Assembly (NCBI RefSeq): GCF_004522235.1
Contig: NZ_SDLT01000005.1
Coordinates: forward strand, 62,001-126,000
Direction of reading: 5' to 3'
Length of the DNA: 64,000 nt
From: Amycolatopsis nivea
GTDB lineage: Bacteria > Actinomycetota > Actinomycetes > Mycobacteriales > Pseudonocardiaceae
Made by a program: the position numbers and the translations under genes. Positions 1 to 8,997 of this stretch are shown one piece after another. Each line of letters starts with the position of its first letter. Positions within the stretch are counted from its first letter, which is position 1. Below the pieces are notes generated by a model. That model was not told where the DNA came from. It did not search any database and worked only from the letters and a program-made list of their open reading frames with translations.

Positions 1-1301
1 CGCGCAGCCAGCGCGGGATCCGGTCGTGCTGTGCCGAGCAGTCCGGATGGTCCGTAGAGGCTGGGCAGCGCGGCGTGGTCGAACACGAACGGCAGTTCGG
101 CGCAATGGCACGCACCCAGCGGGTGGTCCGGGCTGGGCGGGGGCCAGGCGAACTCGTAGACGTGGGTGGGGTTTCCGGCCCTGCTGTGCGCGTCCGCGAG
201 GAGTCGGTTGCTCGCTTGGTACGCCTCGGTCATCAGGCGCGCGGCCAGGTCGCCGGGGGACGCGCCGGGGTGCCGTGCCCGGGCGCGGGCGATCGCTGCG
301 GCGGGGTCTGGGAACCGGCGGGCCGCCGCGGCCTGGAGTCCGGTGTCGTCGAGGTTCGCGGTGTAGAGGTTCGCCTCGTTGGCGTTGGTGCCGATCAGGA
401 GGCTGACCGGGGCCGTGTTCCCGGACGCGGGTTGGGTCGGCAGGGTCTCCTCGTCCAGGACTGGTTTGTACGGGCTGTTGCCCAGTGACGTATCGCGGAA
501 TTCGGCGATCGCCGCCCCGGGCATCGCGGCGGGTGCGGCGACCAGTCGCTCGTCGGGAAGCTCGCTCAGCGCGGCTGCGGTGGGTGCCACGCCAAGCGCG
601 TCGGCTGTGGCGCGCGTGATCAGGTCGGCTTTCTCGACCGGGAAAGCGCATTCGCCGCTGCCGCTCTGGCTGATCGCCCGGCGGAACAAGCCCGCAGCCC
701 CGGGGGTGACGAGCAGGGCGGAGACCAGCATGGCCCCGGCAGACTGTCCGGCCACCGTGACGTTGCCCGGGTCGCCGCCGAACGTCGCGATGTTCTCGGC
801 GACCCAGCGCAGTGCCGCGAGCGCGTCGAGCAGGCCGCGGTTGGCTGGGGCGTCCGGGAGCCGCAACCATCCGGCGACCCCCAGGCGGTACTGCACCGTG
901 ACCAGGACGACGCCGTCCCGGGCGAAGGTGTCGCCGTCGTAGAGCTCGGTCTGCCCGGTGCCCGCGGTGAATCCGCCGCCGTGGAAGAAGACCAGCACCG
1001 GCAGGCCCGCGTTGGCCGGGTCGGGGGTGCTGACCGTGACCGATAGGTAGTCGGCACCGGGAATCCAGCCGGAACCCAGTACTGGCGTCAGGTCGACCCC
1101 GCCGAAATCACGCCGGGCGGCCGGTGCGGTCGGGCCTGGTCGGGTGGCATCGCGTACGCCGTCCCAACGTGGTGCGGGGGCGGGTGCCTGGAACCGCGCG
1201 GCACCGGACATCGGTGCGGCGTAAGGAATCGCGCGAAACGTGTGCACCCCGTTCCGCACGGTGCCGCGGACTCGTCCGGCGGCAACGGAAACCACGGTCA
1301 T
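1..1301 (-). CDS. Type B carboxylesterase (3' end cut by the window edge)
   Basis: This is an alpha/beta-hydrolase of the carboxylesterase type B family, about 433 residues visible and open to base 1. The N-terminus reads MTVVSVAAGRVRGTVRNGV, followed by the family's PYAAP segment. An oxyanion-hole HGGG-like motif (FFHGGGF) and the nucleophile elbow AGQSAG after FGGDPGNVT are present. GACHCAELPF near the left edge carries the expected catalytic His. ATG is chosen because it overlaps the stop of the upstream gene as ATGA, which indicates translational coupling. It is the last visible gene of the five-gene minus-strand operon. The family hydrolyses carboxylic esters; the substrate here is unknown. 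No signal peptide is seen, so it is probably cytoplasmic. Confidence 0.9.
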   Translation of the reverse strand, partial: MTVVSVAAGRVRGTVRNGVHTFRAIPYAAPMSGAARFQAPAPAPRWDGVRDATRPGPTAPAARRDFGGVDLTPVLGSGWIPGADYLSVTVSTPDPANAGLPVLVFFHGGGFTAGTGQTELYDGDTFARDGVVLVTVQYRLGVAGWLRLPDAPANRGLLDALAALRWVAENIATFGGDPGNVTVAGQSAGAMLVSALLVTPGAAGLFRRAISQSGSGECAFPVEKADLITRATADALGVAPTAAALSELPDERLVAAPAAMPGAAIAEFRDTSLGNSPYKPVLDEETLPTQPASGNTAPVSLLIGTNANEANLYTANLDDTGLQAAAARRFPDPAAAIARARARHPGASPGDLAARLMTEAYQASNRLLADAHSRAGNPTHVYEFAWPPPSPDHPLGACHCAELPFVFDHAALPSLYGPSGLLGTARPDPALAA

Positions 1302-2194
1302 GCGTCGGACCCCCATCGATTAACCGCGAACTTCGCACCGTCCCGGACGATTTCCACGGCCGGCCCGGCTCCGACGTGCGCGGGGAAAACCAGGGCGCGG
1401 TCGTCGGCGGCCTGGCCGAGCAACCGGTGCCGGGTGGCCGCGGCGCGGGCCGGGTCCTCGCAGAAGCAGCTGCTGAGGCCGGGTTCGGCGAATTGCAGCG
1501 GGTGGTGCAGCAGGTCGCCGACGAACAGCGCCCGGTCGGTGCCCGAGCGCACGGTCAGCACGCACGATCCAGGCGTGTGCCCGGGCGCCGGTTCGAGCCG
1601 GAGGGCGCCGTCGATGTCGCAGCCGTCCTCCCACAACCGCGCCTGTCCACTGTGGACCACCGGGGCGACGCTGTCGGCGAAGACGTTTTCGTTCGCCCGC
1701 GCCAGTTTCGGCCGGTGCGGCCCGGACGGGTCCCAGAAGTCGTGATCGGCGCGCGGCAGCAAGTAGGTCGCGTTCGGGAACGTCGGACGCCATTCGCCGT
1801 TGTCGAGCCGGGTGTTCCAGCCGACGTGGTCGGCGTGCAGATGCGTGTTCACGACGAAGTCGACCTCTTCGGGCACGACGCCCGCCGCGGCCAGCCGGTC
1901 GAGGAACCCGGTGTGCAACTGGTGAAACGCCGGGGTGCCGGGCCGCTCCTTGCCGTCGCCGGCCCCGGTGTCGACCAGGATCGTGGCGCCCCCGCTGCGC
2001 AGCACCCACGTCTGCACGCAGGTGCGCAGCAGCCCGGACTCGCGGTCCCAGGAGTCCGGCGGAAGCCCGGATTCGTGCGCTCGCCACGTGTCCTGCGCGA
2101 GGCCGGGGAACATCGCTTCCGGCGGCCGGGTGGTTCCTTCGTACTCGACGACGCGCGTCGCGGTCACCGAGCCCAAGCCGATCGTGTCGGTCAT
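1298..2194 (-). CDS. Metallo-beta-lactamase-fold hydrolase
   Basis: 298 residues. The metal-binding signature THLHADH is at residues 117-123, and further ligands are in PGHTPGS and FVGDLLHHP and in the C-terminal FPAHVG. This pattern is typical of the lactonase/quorum-quenching-like and alkyl-hydrolase-like branch of the superfamily. Start and stop codons overlap both neighbours by 4 nt (ATGA), so it is co-translated with the racemase upstream and the esterase downstream. The actual substrate cannot be read from sequence; an amide, lactone or ester of the compound imported by the operon's permease is a reasonable inference. Cytoplasmic. Confidence 0.9.
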   Translation of the reverse strand: MTDTIGLGSVTATRVVEYEGTTRPPEAMFPGLAQDTWRAHESGLPPDSWDRESGLLRTCVQTWVLRSGGATILVDTGAGDGKERPGTPAFHQLHTGFLDRLAAAGVVPEEVDFVVNTHLHADHVGWNTRLDNGEWRPTFPNATYLLPRADHDFWDPSGPHRPKLARANENVFADSVAPVVHSGQARLWEDGCDIDGALRLEPAPGHTPGSCVLTVRSGTDRALFVGDLLHHPLQFAEPGLSSCFCEDPARAAATRHRLLGQAADDRALVFPAHVGAGPAVEIVRDGAKFAVNRWGSDA

Positions 2195-3297
2195 GCGGTC
2201 ACCCAGGTCTTCTCGACGGTTCGTTCGGCCAGTGCCGCTTCGTCGGGCGTGACGCCGATGCCCGGTTCGGCGGGTACGTCGAGGTGGCCGTCCCGGAGCA
2301 CGAACGGCTCGGTCAGGTCGTGCTCGTAGTAACGACTCGATGCGGAGGTGTCGCCGGGAACGGTGAATCCCGGCAGCCCGGCCAGCGCGACGTTGGCCGC
2401 GCGGCCGATGCCGGTCTCGAGCATCCCGCCGCACCAGACGGCGGCTCCGTGGGCGCGGCAGACGTCGTGCACGCGCCGGGCTTCGAGGTAACCGCCTACG
2501 CGCCCCGGCTTGATGTTCACGATCCGGCACGCGCCGAGCGCCAGCGCGTCGGCCGCGCTCTCCGCCGAAACGATCGATTCGTCGAGGCAGATCGGCGTGC
2601 GCAGCAGCCGGGCGAGTTCGGCGTGCTGGCGCAGTTGCTCTTCGCCGAGCGGCTGCTCCACGAGCAGGAGCCCGAACGCGTCGAGCCGCTGCAGGTGCGG
2701 GGCGTCCGCCAGCGTGTAGGCGGCGTTCGCGTCGACCTGCAGCAGGAGATCGTCGCCGAAGCGTTCGCGGACCGCGCGCACCGGCTCGACGTCCCAGCCG
2801 GGCTCGATCTTGAGCTTGATCCGCAGGTAGCCCTCGGCGAGGTGCCCCGAGACGACGTCGAGCAGCTCCGGCACGGAGTCGAGGATGCCGACCGAGACAC
2901 CGGCGGGCACCCGGTCTCGGGTAGCGCCGAGATAGTGCGCCAGCGGTTCGCCGCGGGCTCGCAATTGGGCGTCGAGCAGGGCGGTCTCCACCGCGCTCTT
3001 CGCCATCCGGTGCCCGCGCACCGGCGCGAGCAGCTCGGCGACCTCCTCCGCGCGCACGTCGCCGCGTTCGAGCAGCCGCGGGGCGAGGAACCGCTCGACG
3101 ACGTCGAGGGCTCCGGCCACGTACTCGGACGAGTACATCGGCGTGCCGAAGGCCGCGCATTCGGCCCAGCCCTCGGCATCCGGGGAGGCGACGCGCACGA
3201 GCAGCAAATCGCGTTCGCGGACGGTGTCGAACGACGTGCGGAACGGCTGTCGCAGCGGCATTTTGACCTGGATCAGTTCGATCCCGTCGATTTTCAC
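2191..3297 (-). CDS. N-acylamino acid racemase / o-succinylbenzoate synthase family (enolase superfamily)
   Basis: 368 residues, exactly the length of the Amycolatopsis N-acylamino acid racemase (NAAAR). All catalytic positions of that enzyme are present: Lys161 and Lys163 in RIKLKIEPG, metal ligands Asp189 (QVDAN), Glu214 (VEQPL) and Asp239 (CLDES), and Lys263 (NIKPGRVGG). The family racemises N-acyl (often N-succinyl) amino acids and can also make o-succinylbenzoate. No other menaquinone gene is nearby, and the neighbour is an M20 peptidase, so the racemase role is favoured. The GTG start overlaps the peptidase stop (GTGA). Mg2+-dependent and cytoplasmic. Confidence 0.93.
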   Translation of the reverse strand: MKIDGIELIQVKMPLRQPFRTSFDTVRERDLLLVRVASPDAEGWAECAAFGTPMYSSEYVAGALDVVERFLAPRLLERGDVRAEEVAELLAPVRGHRMAKSAVETALLDAQLRARGEPLAHYLGATRDRVPAGVSVGILDSVPELLDVVSGHLAEGYLRIKLKIEPGWDVEPVRAVRERFGDDLLLQVDANAAYTLADAPHLQRLDAFGLLLVEQPLGEEQLRQHAELARLLRTPICLDESIVSAESAADALALGACRIVNIKPGRVGGYLEARRVHDVCRAHGAAVWCGGMLETGIGRAANVALAGLPGFTVPGDTSASSRYYEHDLTEPFVLRDGHLDVPAEPGIGVTPDEAALAERTVEKTWVTA

Positions 3298-4454
3298 GGA
3301 GTCTGTCCTTCCGGGAGGGCGGCCAGCACGGCCGCGGCGATCGCGGCGCGTTCGGAGAGGGCCGCGACCGAGATGTGCTCGTGGCGGGCGTGCGCTCCGT
3401 CGCCGACCGCGCCGATGCCGTCGAGCACGGGAACCTCCAGCGCGGCGGCGAAGTTTCCGTCGCTGGCACCGCCTACGGAAACGTCCGGCAGGTCGCGTCC
3501 CAGCGTCGCGGCGGCGGCTCTGGCGAGCGCGGCGATCGAGCTGATCGCGGGCGTGCGCTCCATCACCGGCCGGTTCCATTCGCCGGTGACCTCGATCGCG
3601 GCACGCGGGTCGTGCGGGACGAGCCGGGCGAACGCTTCGTCCAGCCGGGCGGCCTCGGCCTGGCTCGCGACCCGCACGTCGATCCGGGCGCGAGCGTGGC
3701 CCGCGACGACGTTGACCGCGCTGCCGCCCGCCACGAGCCCGACGTTGACCGTGGTGCCGGCCGCCGGATCGGCGAGCGCGCCCAGCTCCAGCGTGACGCG
3801 GGCGAGTTCGTCGATCGCGCTCGCCCCTTTCTCCGGCTCCAGCCCGGCGTGCGCTTCGCGTCCGGTCACCGCGACGTCGAAGAGCCCTACGCCCTTGCGG
3901 CCGGTTTTCAGCGCACCGCCCGGCGCGCTGCCTTCGAAGACGAGAACCGCCGCCGCGCCGGCGCATTCCTGTTCGATCACCGGGCGGGACGCGGGACTGC
4001 CGATCTCCTCGTCCCCGGTGAGCACGAGCCGGACCGGCGGCCGGTCGTGGCCGGTGGCGGCGAGCGCGCGCAGCGCCCAGACCGACTGCACGAGCCCGGC
4101 TTTCATGTCGAAGATCCCCGGTCCGCTGGCCCGGTCGCCGCTCACTTCGGCAGGCCATCCGGCGAGGGTGCCCGCGGGCCACACCGTGTCGTAGTGCCCG
4201 AGCAGCACGACCGGTGCGGATCCGACGCCCGGGTAGTCGAAGACGATCGCGTGGCCGGTGCGGGACCGGTGCCGGGGTTCGCCGAGCGACCCGGTGACCC
4301 AGCGGTCCAGCCAGTCCAGTGCCCGCGCGAGCAGTTCCCGGTCGGTGCTGGGCGTTTCGTGCCGGACGAGAGCGAGGACGTCGGCCAGCAACTGGTCCCG
4401 GTGGTCGTCGAGCCACCGGTGCAGACCGGGCACGTCGACGTGGTCGGTGATCAT
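3294..4454 (-). CDS. M20 family metallopeptidase (carboxypeptidase G2 / desuccinylase-like)
   Basis: 386 residues. The di-zinc ligands of family M20 are visible in order: LGHYDTV, GIFDMKAGL and TGDEEIGS (catalytic Glu and metal Glu). A dimerisation domain with GREAHAG follows, and a C-terminal HEHIS holds the last ligand. It resembles glutamate carboxypeptidase/CPG2 enzymes, which release the amino acid from N-acyl amino acids. Between the permease and the racemase (4-nt overlaps on both sides), it probably hydrolyses the L-form of an N-acyl amino acid that the racemase replenishes. That pathway is inference. Confidence 0.9.
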   Translation of the reverse strand: MITDHVDVPGLHRWLDDHRDQLLADVLALVRHETPSTDRELLARALDWLDRWVTGSLGEPRHRSRTGHAIVFDYPGVGSAPVVLLGHYDTVWPAGTLAGWPAEVSGDRASGPGIFDMKAGLVQSVWALRALAATGHDRPPVRLVLTGDEEIGSPASRPVIEQECAGAAAVLVFEGSAPGGALKTGRKGVGLFDVAVTGREAHAGLEPEKGASAIDELARVTLELGALADPAAGTTVNVGLVAGGSAVNVVAGHARARIDVRVASQAEAARLDEAFARLVPHDPRAAIEVTGEWNRPVMERTPAISSIAALARAAAATLGRDLPDVSVGGASDGNFAAALEVPVLDGIGAVGDGAHARHEHISVAALSERAAIAAAVLAALPEGQTP

Positions 4455-5752
4455 CGCAGCGCCTCCTCGGCGATCTTGTTTTCCGCGCTGGTGCGCAAGG
4501 TTTCGGGCAGGCCGAGAACGCAGCCGGTGACGAGAGCCGCGACGGCGAAGCCGAGCAACGCGACGCTCCACGTCGCCTTCCCGGACGAAACGAACACGAG
4601 CGTGGCGACGGCCGGGGCGAATCCGCCGCCCAGCGCCGCGCCGAGCTGGTAGCCGAGTGAGGCGCCGCTGTAGCGGACCGACGCGGGGAACTGCTCCGCG
4701 ATGAGGGCTGGTGTCGCGCCCTTCATGGCCGCGGTCAGCGGGGAGGCGAACGCGAAGGCCAAGTAGAAGAGAACGCTGTTGCCGTTCTTCACCAGCCAGA
4801 AGAAGGCGAAGAGATACAGCCCGGTCAGCACGGCGCCGGCGAGTACCACCGGACGGCGTCCGAACCGGTCCGCGAGCATGCCGGAAACGAGTGAAAAGAG
4901 CGTCGTCCCGGTGAGGAAGACCGCTTGTGCGCCAAGGCTTTCGCCCGGTGTGCGACCTACGGCCACGGCGTAGGCGAGGAAGAACGAGAAGCCGATGTAG
5001 GCGATGGCGTTGTAGCCGAGGCTCAGCCCGAATGTCAGCAGCAGCGCCCTCGGGTGCTGACGGAAGACGGTGACCAGCGGGATTCGCGGCGGCGCCTCGG
5101 CGGCCGCGCGCTCCGGCGTCTCGGCCGCGCCTCGGCGAGCCACCAGGCCGACCACGATCAGCAGGCTGCCCAGCAGGAACGGGATACGCCAGCCCCAGCT
5201 GAGCATCGCCGCCGGGAAGAGCGTGTTCACGAGTCCGAAGACGCCGATCGCCAGCAAGCCGCCGATGCTGATTCCGGCACCGGTGAAACTGCCGTAGAAC
5301 GCCCGTTTGCGCGGGGGCGCCGATTCGATCCCGTAGAGGGCTGCGCCGCCCCATTCGCCGCCGGCGGCGATGCCTTGCACCAGGCGCAGCACCACGAGCA
5401 GCACGGGCGCCCACGGCCCGATCGCCGAATACGTCGGCAGCAGGCCGACGGCCACTGTGGACAGACCCATCACGGTCAGCGTGACCACCAGGATCCGGCG
5501 CCGTCCGACGCGGTCGCCCCAGTGTCCGGCCAGCACCCCGCCGAGCGGACGGGCCAGGAACCCGGTTCCGAACGCGGCGAGCGCCAAGAGCGTGCCGACC
5601 AGCGGATCGGCGGCGGGGAAGAACAGCTTGTCGAAGACCAGCGACGCGGCGGTGCCGTAGATGAGGAAGTCGTAGTACTCGAGCGTGGTCCCGATCCCGG
5701 ACACGAAGAAGACCTTGAACGGGCTGGGGCGGGCTGCGGGCGGTGCGGTCAT
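4451..5752 (-). CDS. MHS-family major facilitator permease (ShiA/ProP-like)
   Basis: 433 residues with about 12 membrane segments. The metabolite:H+ symporter signature is clear: an N-terminal TTLEYYDFLIYG, then GHWGDRVGRRR in the loop between helices 2 and 3, RLVQGIAAGGEWGG in helix 4 and a second DRFGRRP loop. The ATG is preceded by AAAGGTG at a good distance; an upstream in-frame ATG at 5839 has no such site and would cross the putative operator. This family imports small carboxylates, betaines or aromatic acids with protons. As first gene of the operon it probably brings in the substrate of the hydrolases and racemase behind it. Confidence 0.92.
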   Translation of the reverse strand: MTAPPAARPSPFKVFFVSGIGTTLEYYDFLIYGTAASLVFDKLFFPAADPLVGTLLALAAFGTGFLARPLGGVLAGHWGDRVGRRRILVVTLTVMGLSTVAVGLLPTYSAIGPWAPVLLVVLRLVQGIAAGGEWGGAALYGIESAPPRKRAFYGSFTGAGISIGGLLAIGVFGLVNTLFPAAMLSWGWRIPFLLGSLLIVVGLVARRGAAETPERAAAEAPPRIPLVTVFRQHPRALLLTFGLSLGYNAIAYIGFSFFLAYAVAVGRTPGESLGAQAVFLTGTTLFSLVSGMLADRFGRRPVVLAGAVLTGLYLFAFFWLVKNGNSVLFYLAFAFASPLTAAMKGATPALIAEQFPASVRYSGASLGYQLGAALGGGFAPAVATLVFVSSGKATWSVALLGFAVAALVTGCVLGLPETLRTSAENKIAEEALR

Positions 5753-5817
5753 GCGGTCACCTTTTTCCGTCCGAGACAAGCTCGGCACCCCCTGGTTGAC
5801 TGATTCGTGCGGAAGTC

Positions 5818-5843
5818 TTGCATGCTGTGCCGTATTCATGCAA
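5818..5843. promoter_or_regulatory. Candidate operator between permease operon and Lrp-like gene
   Basis: A perfect 7-bp inverted repeat TTGCATG-N12-CATGCAA lies in the 170-nt divergent region between the permease and the regulator. Its position and its partly AT-rich surroundings fit a site for the adjacent Lrp/AsnC-type protein controlling both directions. Binding is inference. Confidence 0.45.
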
Positions 5844-5922
5844 CTAGCTGTAGATTACGCCTGATTCAGTCATGCGTGAGCTTGGGTAGGCTGCGCCTGC
5901 CCGAACCTGAAGGAGGCGCCCG

Positions 5923-6897
5923 GTGGCCGACGACGGCGTGCTGGACGACATCGATCTCGATCTGGTCGCCGCGCTGCAGCACGCGCCCCGTGCGCCCTTT
6001 GACGTGCTGGCTCGTGTCCTGGACAGCTCGGCGCGCACGGTCGGGCGGCGCTACGGCCGGATGCTGGACGACGGCCTGCTGCGCGTCATCTGCGAGGTCG
6101 ACTGGTCGCTGCTCGCCGAGGGGCCGCCCGCGCACGTGTGGCTCGGCGCCGAGCCTGGCCGGGCTCGCGAGGTGGCGGAGGCGCTGGCGCGGCGCGACGA
6201 CACCACGCATGTCGCGCTCGCCTCGGGCCGCGGTGAGGTTTACGCGGTCGTCCACGGGATGACCCGCGGTGCCACGGCCCGCGCGCTGGTCGACGAGATC
6301 CCCGCCGTGCCCGGCATCCGCTCGGTGCGCGCGGAGTCGGTGTTGCGCAGGCTCACCAGTTCCGCGGCGTGGCGGTTGCGCAGGCTGACGAGCGAGCAAG
6401 AGGAGGCGCTCGCAACGCACGCCGGAGCCGCGGCGGAGGAATCCGGCACCGAACTCGGCGCGCTGGAACGCGAAGTCGCGGCGGTCCTGCGCGACGACGC
6501 GCGGACGCCGTATTCGGACGTCGCTCGCGTGCTCGACATCTCCGAGTCCCGGGCTCGCCGCGTCGCGACCGCGATGTTCGGCTCCGGGCTGCTGCGGCCT
6601 CGCGTCGAGATCGAACCAGGCAAGCTCGGCTACCGGGTCGAGGCCGTCCTCGGCATCTCGTGCCCGCCGGCCGTGACGACCCGGGTCGGCACTGCGATCG
6701 CCGCGCACCCGGCGACCCGGTTCCTCGCGCTCACCGCGGCATCGTCCACCTTCGTCTGCGACGGCGTCTTCCGCGGCGAAGACGAGCTGGCCGACTTCGT
6801 CAGCGGCGGTTTCGTCGGCAGCGAGGATGTCACCGCGGTCGAGTGCACCCTGCAACTGGAGGTGCTGAAACGCTATTGGCGAGCGCCGGCTGCGTGA
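5923..6897 (+). CDS. Lrp/AsnC-type transcriptional regulator with two modules
   Basis: 324 residues, about twice a classical Lrp. Two copies of the module are visible: an HTH around residues 8-50 (DIDLDLVAAL then SSARTVGRRYGRML) with a ligand domain to about residue 140, and a second HTH around 170-220 (LEREVAAVLRDD then DISESRARRVATAMF) with its own RAM-like domain. GTG start with GAAGGAGG 6 nt upstream. Divergent from the five-gene catabolic operon, so it is the likely local regulator, with an amino acid or related effector. The fused double-Lrp form is common in actinobacteria. Confidence 0.9.
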   Translation: MADDGVLDDIDLDLVAALQHAPRAPFDVLARVLDSSARTVGRRYGRMLDDGLLRVICEVDWSLLAEGPPAHVWLGAEPGRAREVAEALARRDDTTHVALASGRGEVYAVVHGMTRGATARALVDEIPAVPGIRSVRAESVLRRLTSSAAWRLRRLTSEQEEALATHAGAAAEESGTELGALEREVAAVLRDDARTPYSDVARVLDISESRARRVATAMFGSGLLRPRVEIEPGKLGYRVEAVLGISCPPAVTTRVGTAIAAHPATRFLALTAASSTFVCDGVFRGEDELADFVSGGFVGSEDVTAVECTLQLEVLKRYWRAPAA

Positions 6898-6996
6898 CGG
6901 TCAGCGGTTAACTTGCACGCGGTGGTGCGTGCCGCGGCGGCGGGTCGTCCGGCACTGCCGCTGATTCCACTGCCAGGCAGATTCGGAGAACGCGAC

Positions 6997-7674
6997 ATGA
7001 CCGATCAACTGCGCGTCGTGCTCGCCGACGACCACTACCTGGTCCGGGAAGGCACCCGGAAGCTCCTCGAGGACTCCGGCCGTGTCACGGTCCTCGCCAC
7101 GGTCGGCACCGGCGAGGAACTGCTCGCCGCCGTGGAGCGCGAACGTCCGGACGCGGTGGTCGCCGACATCCGGATGCCGCCAGGCCAGCACCTCGAAGGC
7201 ATCACCGCCGCGCATGCCATCCGGGCCGGGAACCCCGGGATCGGAGTGGTGGTGCTGTCCCAGCACGCCAGCGAGCAGTACGCGTTCGCCCTGTTCCAGC
7301 ACGGCACGTCCGGGCTGGCTTACCTGCTCAAGGAACGGATCGGCGACGTCGGCGAACTCGTCCGCGCCCTCGGCGAAGTCGCCGCGGGCGGGTCGGTGGT
7401 CGATCCGCGCGTCGTGGAAGTCCTCGTGCACAGCCGGGCGCGCGGCACCGCCTCGCCGCTGGCCCGGCTGACTCCCCGCGAACTCGACGTGCTGCGGCTC
7501 ATGGCAGGGGGACGGAACAACCGGGGGATCGCTGAGTCGTTGGGTCTGGCGGAGTCGACGATCGAGAAGCACGTGAACTCGACGTTCGCGAAGCTCGGTC
7601 TGGCCGAGGAGTCCGGTTTGCACCATCGTGTCGCGGCAGTGCTGGCTTATCTTCGCCACGGCACGTCCGCCTGA
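6997..7674 (+). CDS. LuxR/NarL-family response regulator
   Basis: 225 residues. The receiver domain has the acidic pair DD at 11-12, phospho-acceptor Asp57 in VADIRMPP, the conserved Ser/Thr region VVLSQHAS and Lys in LLKER. A C-terminal LuxR HTH (LTPRELDVLRLMAGG ... ESTIEKHVNSTF) binds DNA. ATG follows a GGAGAA box. The partner is probably the DesK-type kinase at 8998, with the hydrolase gene inserted between them in the opposite direction. Targets are unknown; the hydrolase and kinase genes are the obvious candidates. Confidence 0.92.
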   Translation: MTDQLRVVLADDHYLVREGTRKLLEDSGRVTVLATVGTGEELLAAVERERPDAVVADIRMPPGQHLEGITAAHAIRAGNPGIGVVVLSQHASEQYAFALFQHGTSGLAYLLKERIGDVGELVRALGEVAAGGSVVDPRVVEVLVHSRARGTASPLARLTPRELDVLRLMAGGRNNRGIAESLGLAESTIEKHVNSTFAKLGLAEESGLHHRVAAVLAYLRHGTSA

Positions 7675-7677
7675 CCG

Positions 7678-8853
7678 TCAGCAGGCGCGCAGGTGCTGAT
7701 CGAAGAACGACAGCACGCGATCGCGCACCACAGCTGCCGCGTTCGCGATGGTTCCGATGAGTTTGTTCCGGTCCGGCGAACTCATCAGCCCCGCGGCTTC
7801 CATCTGGGGAGCTTCGGAGCCGAAGTCGGTGAGTGCCCAGTGCGCGGCGTCGCCGATCTGCGACCAGCGGGTGCGACCGCCGTGGTGGGCGAGCAGTGCG
7901 GACCAGGTCCGGGTGATCCGTGCGTCCCGGAATCCGGCTGTGCCCAGCAGCAACACCGGCCGGTGCACGCCGTGTGCGGCCACCGGGAGCAGTTCGCCGT
8001 TCTGGCCAGGAGAGTCCGGCAGGTAGTCGAGATACCCGTCCAAATCGGCGGCCGCGTCGACTCGCCGGTCCTCGTACAGCACCTCGGCGGCCGCCGCGCC
8101 GCCCGCGCCATGGCCGTACATCCCGACGCGTCGCAGATCCAGGGCCCGGCCGAGATCGCGCGGCAGGATGCGTTTCTCCGCGTCCGGATTCTGGCCCGCG
8201 GCAAGGGATTCGAGTGCGTCGAGGGCGAAGCGCAGGTCGGCGAAGCGCGTGGTCATCATCGTGCGGAAGACCGCTGGGCTGGTACGCGGGTCGGCGGGCA
8301 GTTCCTGGATGGTGCGCGGCGGTCGGTTCGGCAGGTCGACTTCGCTTGTCTCGCCCGGGTGATCGACAGTCACCACCACGTAGCCGTGGCTGGCCAGGTC
8401 TTCGGCGACGCTGGTGCCGAGCGTGCGCGGGTCGCCGAAGCCCGGGCTGTAGAGCACCACCGGCCGCCGGACTGGTTCGGCGGGTGCGCCGGTGTGCGCG
8501 TGCGTCATCGTGGCGGCCCAATCCACCCCCGTTCGCGGCAGCTCCCGATGCAGATAAGGGACGTCTATCGCCGCGAACAGCCCGGCCGCGGCCGCGGTCA
8601 TCTGCGGGGCGAGACGGTAGCCACGGGTGTCGGCGGCGGGATAGAACACGGTCGTCATCAGCTCTCGAAAGCCCAGTTCGGCGTCCCACGGGTCCGCTCT
8701 GGTGCGGTCGACCAGATGCAGTTCGGCGACTCCGACCCGATGCGGGCCGGTCGGCGACGGCAGGTCGAGGACGAGCGATTGCGCGGGCTGAGCCCGGGCG
8801 GTGCTTCCCGCGAGCAGCGACGCGGTGAGGAACACGAGCAATCCACGAAACAT
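7678..8853 (-). CDS. Secreted PAF-acetylhydrolase/lipase-like alpha/beta-hydrolase, nucleophile Ser absent
   Basis: 391 residues with a Sec signal peptide (MFRGLLVFLTASLLAG, cleavage after ARA near residue 21). The body resembles the platelet-activating-factor acetylhydrolase / Streptomyces lipase family: SPGFGDPRTLG oxyanion region, acid DLDGYLD, and a late GDAAHW that supplies His. The nucleophile elbow reads GHGAG instead of GHSxG: codon 249 is GGC (Gly), one base from AGC (Ser). Either it is inactive, uses another mechanism, or the base is a sequencing error. ATG has GGGAGAAG upstream. Its 3' end faces the response regulator 3 nt away. Confidence 0.85.
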   Translation of the reverse strand: MFRGLLVFLTASLLAGSTARAQPAQSLVLDLPSPTGPHRVGVAELHLVDRTRADPWDAELGFRELMTTVFYPAADTRGYRLAPQMTAAAAGLFAAIDVPYLHRELPRTGVDWAATMTHAHTGAPAEPVRRPVVLYSPGFGDPRTLGTSVAEDLASHGYVVVTVDHPGETSEVDLPNRPPRTIQELPADPRTSPAVFRTMMTTRFADLRFALDALESLAAGQNPDAEKRILPRDLGRALDLRRVGMYGHGAGGAAAAEVLYEDRRVDAAADLDGYLDYLPDSPGQNGELLPVAAHGVHRPVLLLGTAGFRDARITRTWSALLAHHGGRTRWSQIGDAAHWALTDFGSEAPQMEAAGLMSSPDRNKLIGTIANAAAVVRDRVLSFFDQHLRAC

Positions 8854-8997
8854 TTCTTCTCCCGCAACGGTTTCGGGTCCGGTCCCAGAACTCTCGCGGG
8901 CCGCGCTGTCCCGGAACATCCGGCAGTCCTGGCGTCGCGATGGAGGTTTGCCTCTACCGGCGCGTCCGGCGACCATGGTGGCCACTGGGGAGGGAAT

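Noticed and set aside
1124..2329. Long plus-strand ORF of about 400 codons opposite the MBL and esterase genes
   Set aside because: Arg/Val-rich shadow typical of high-GC antisense frames; the minus strand carries complete conserved enzymes.
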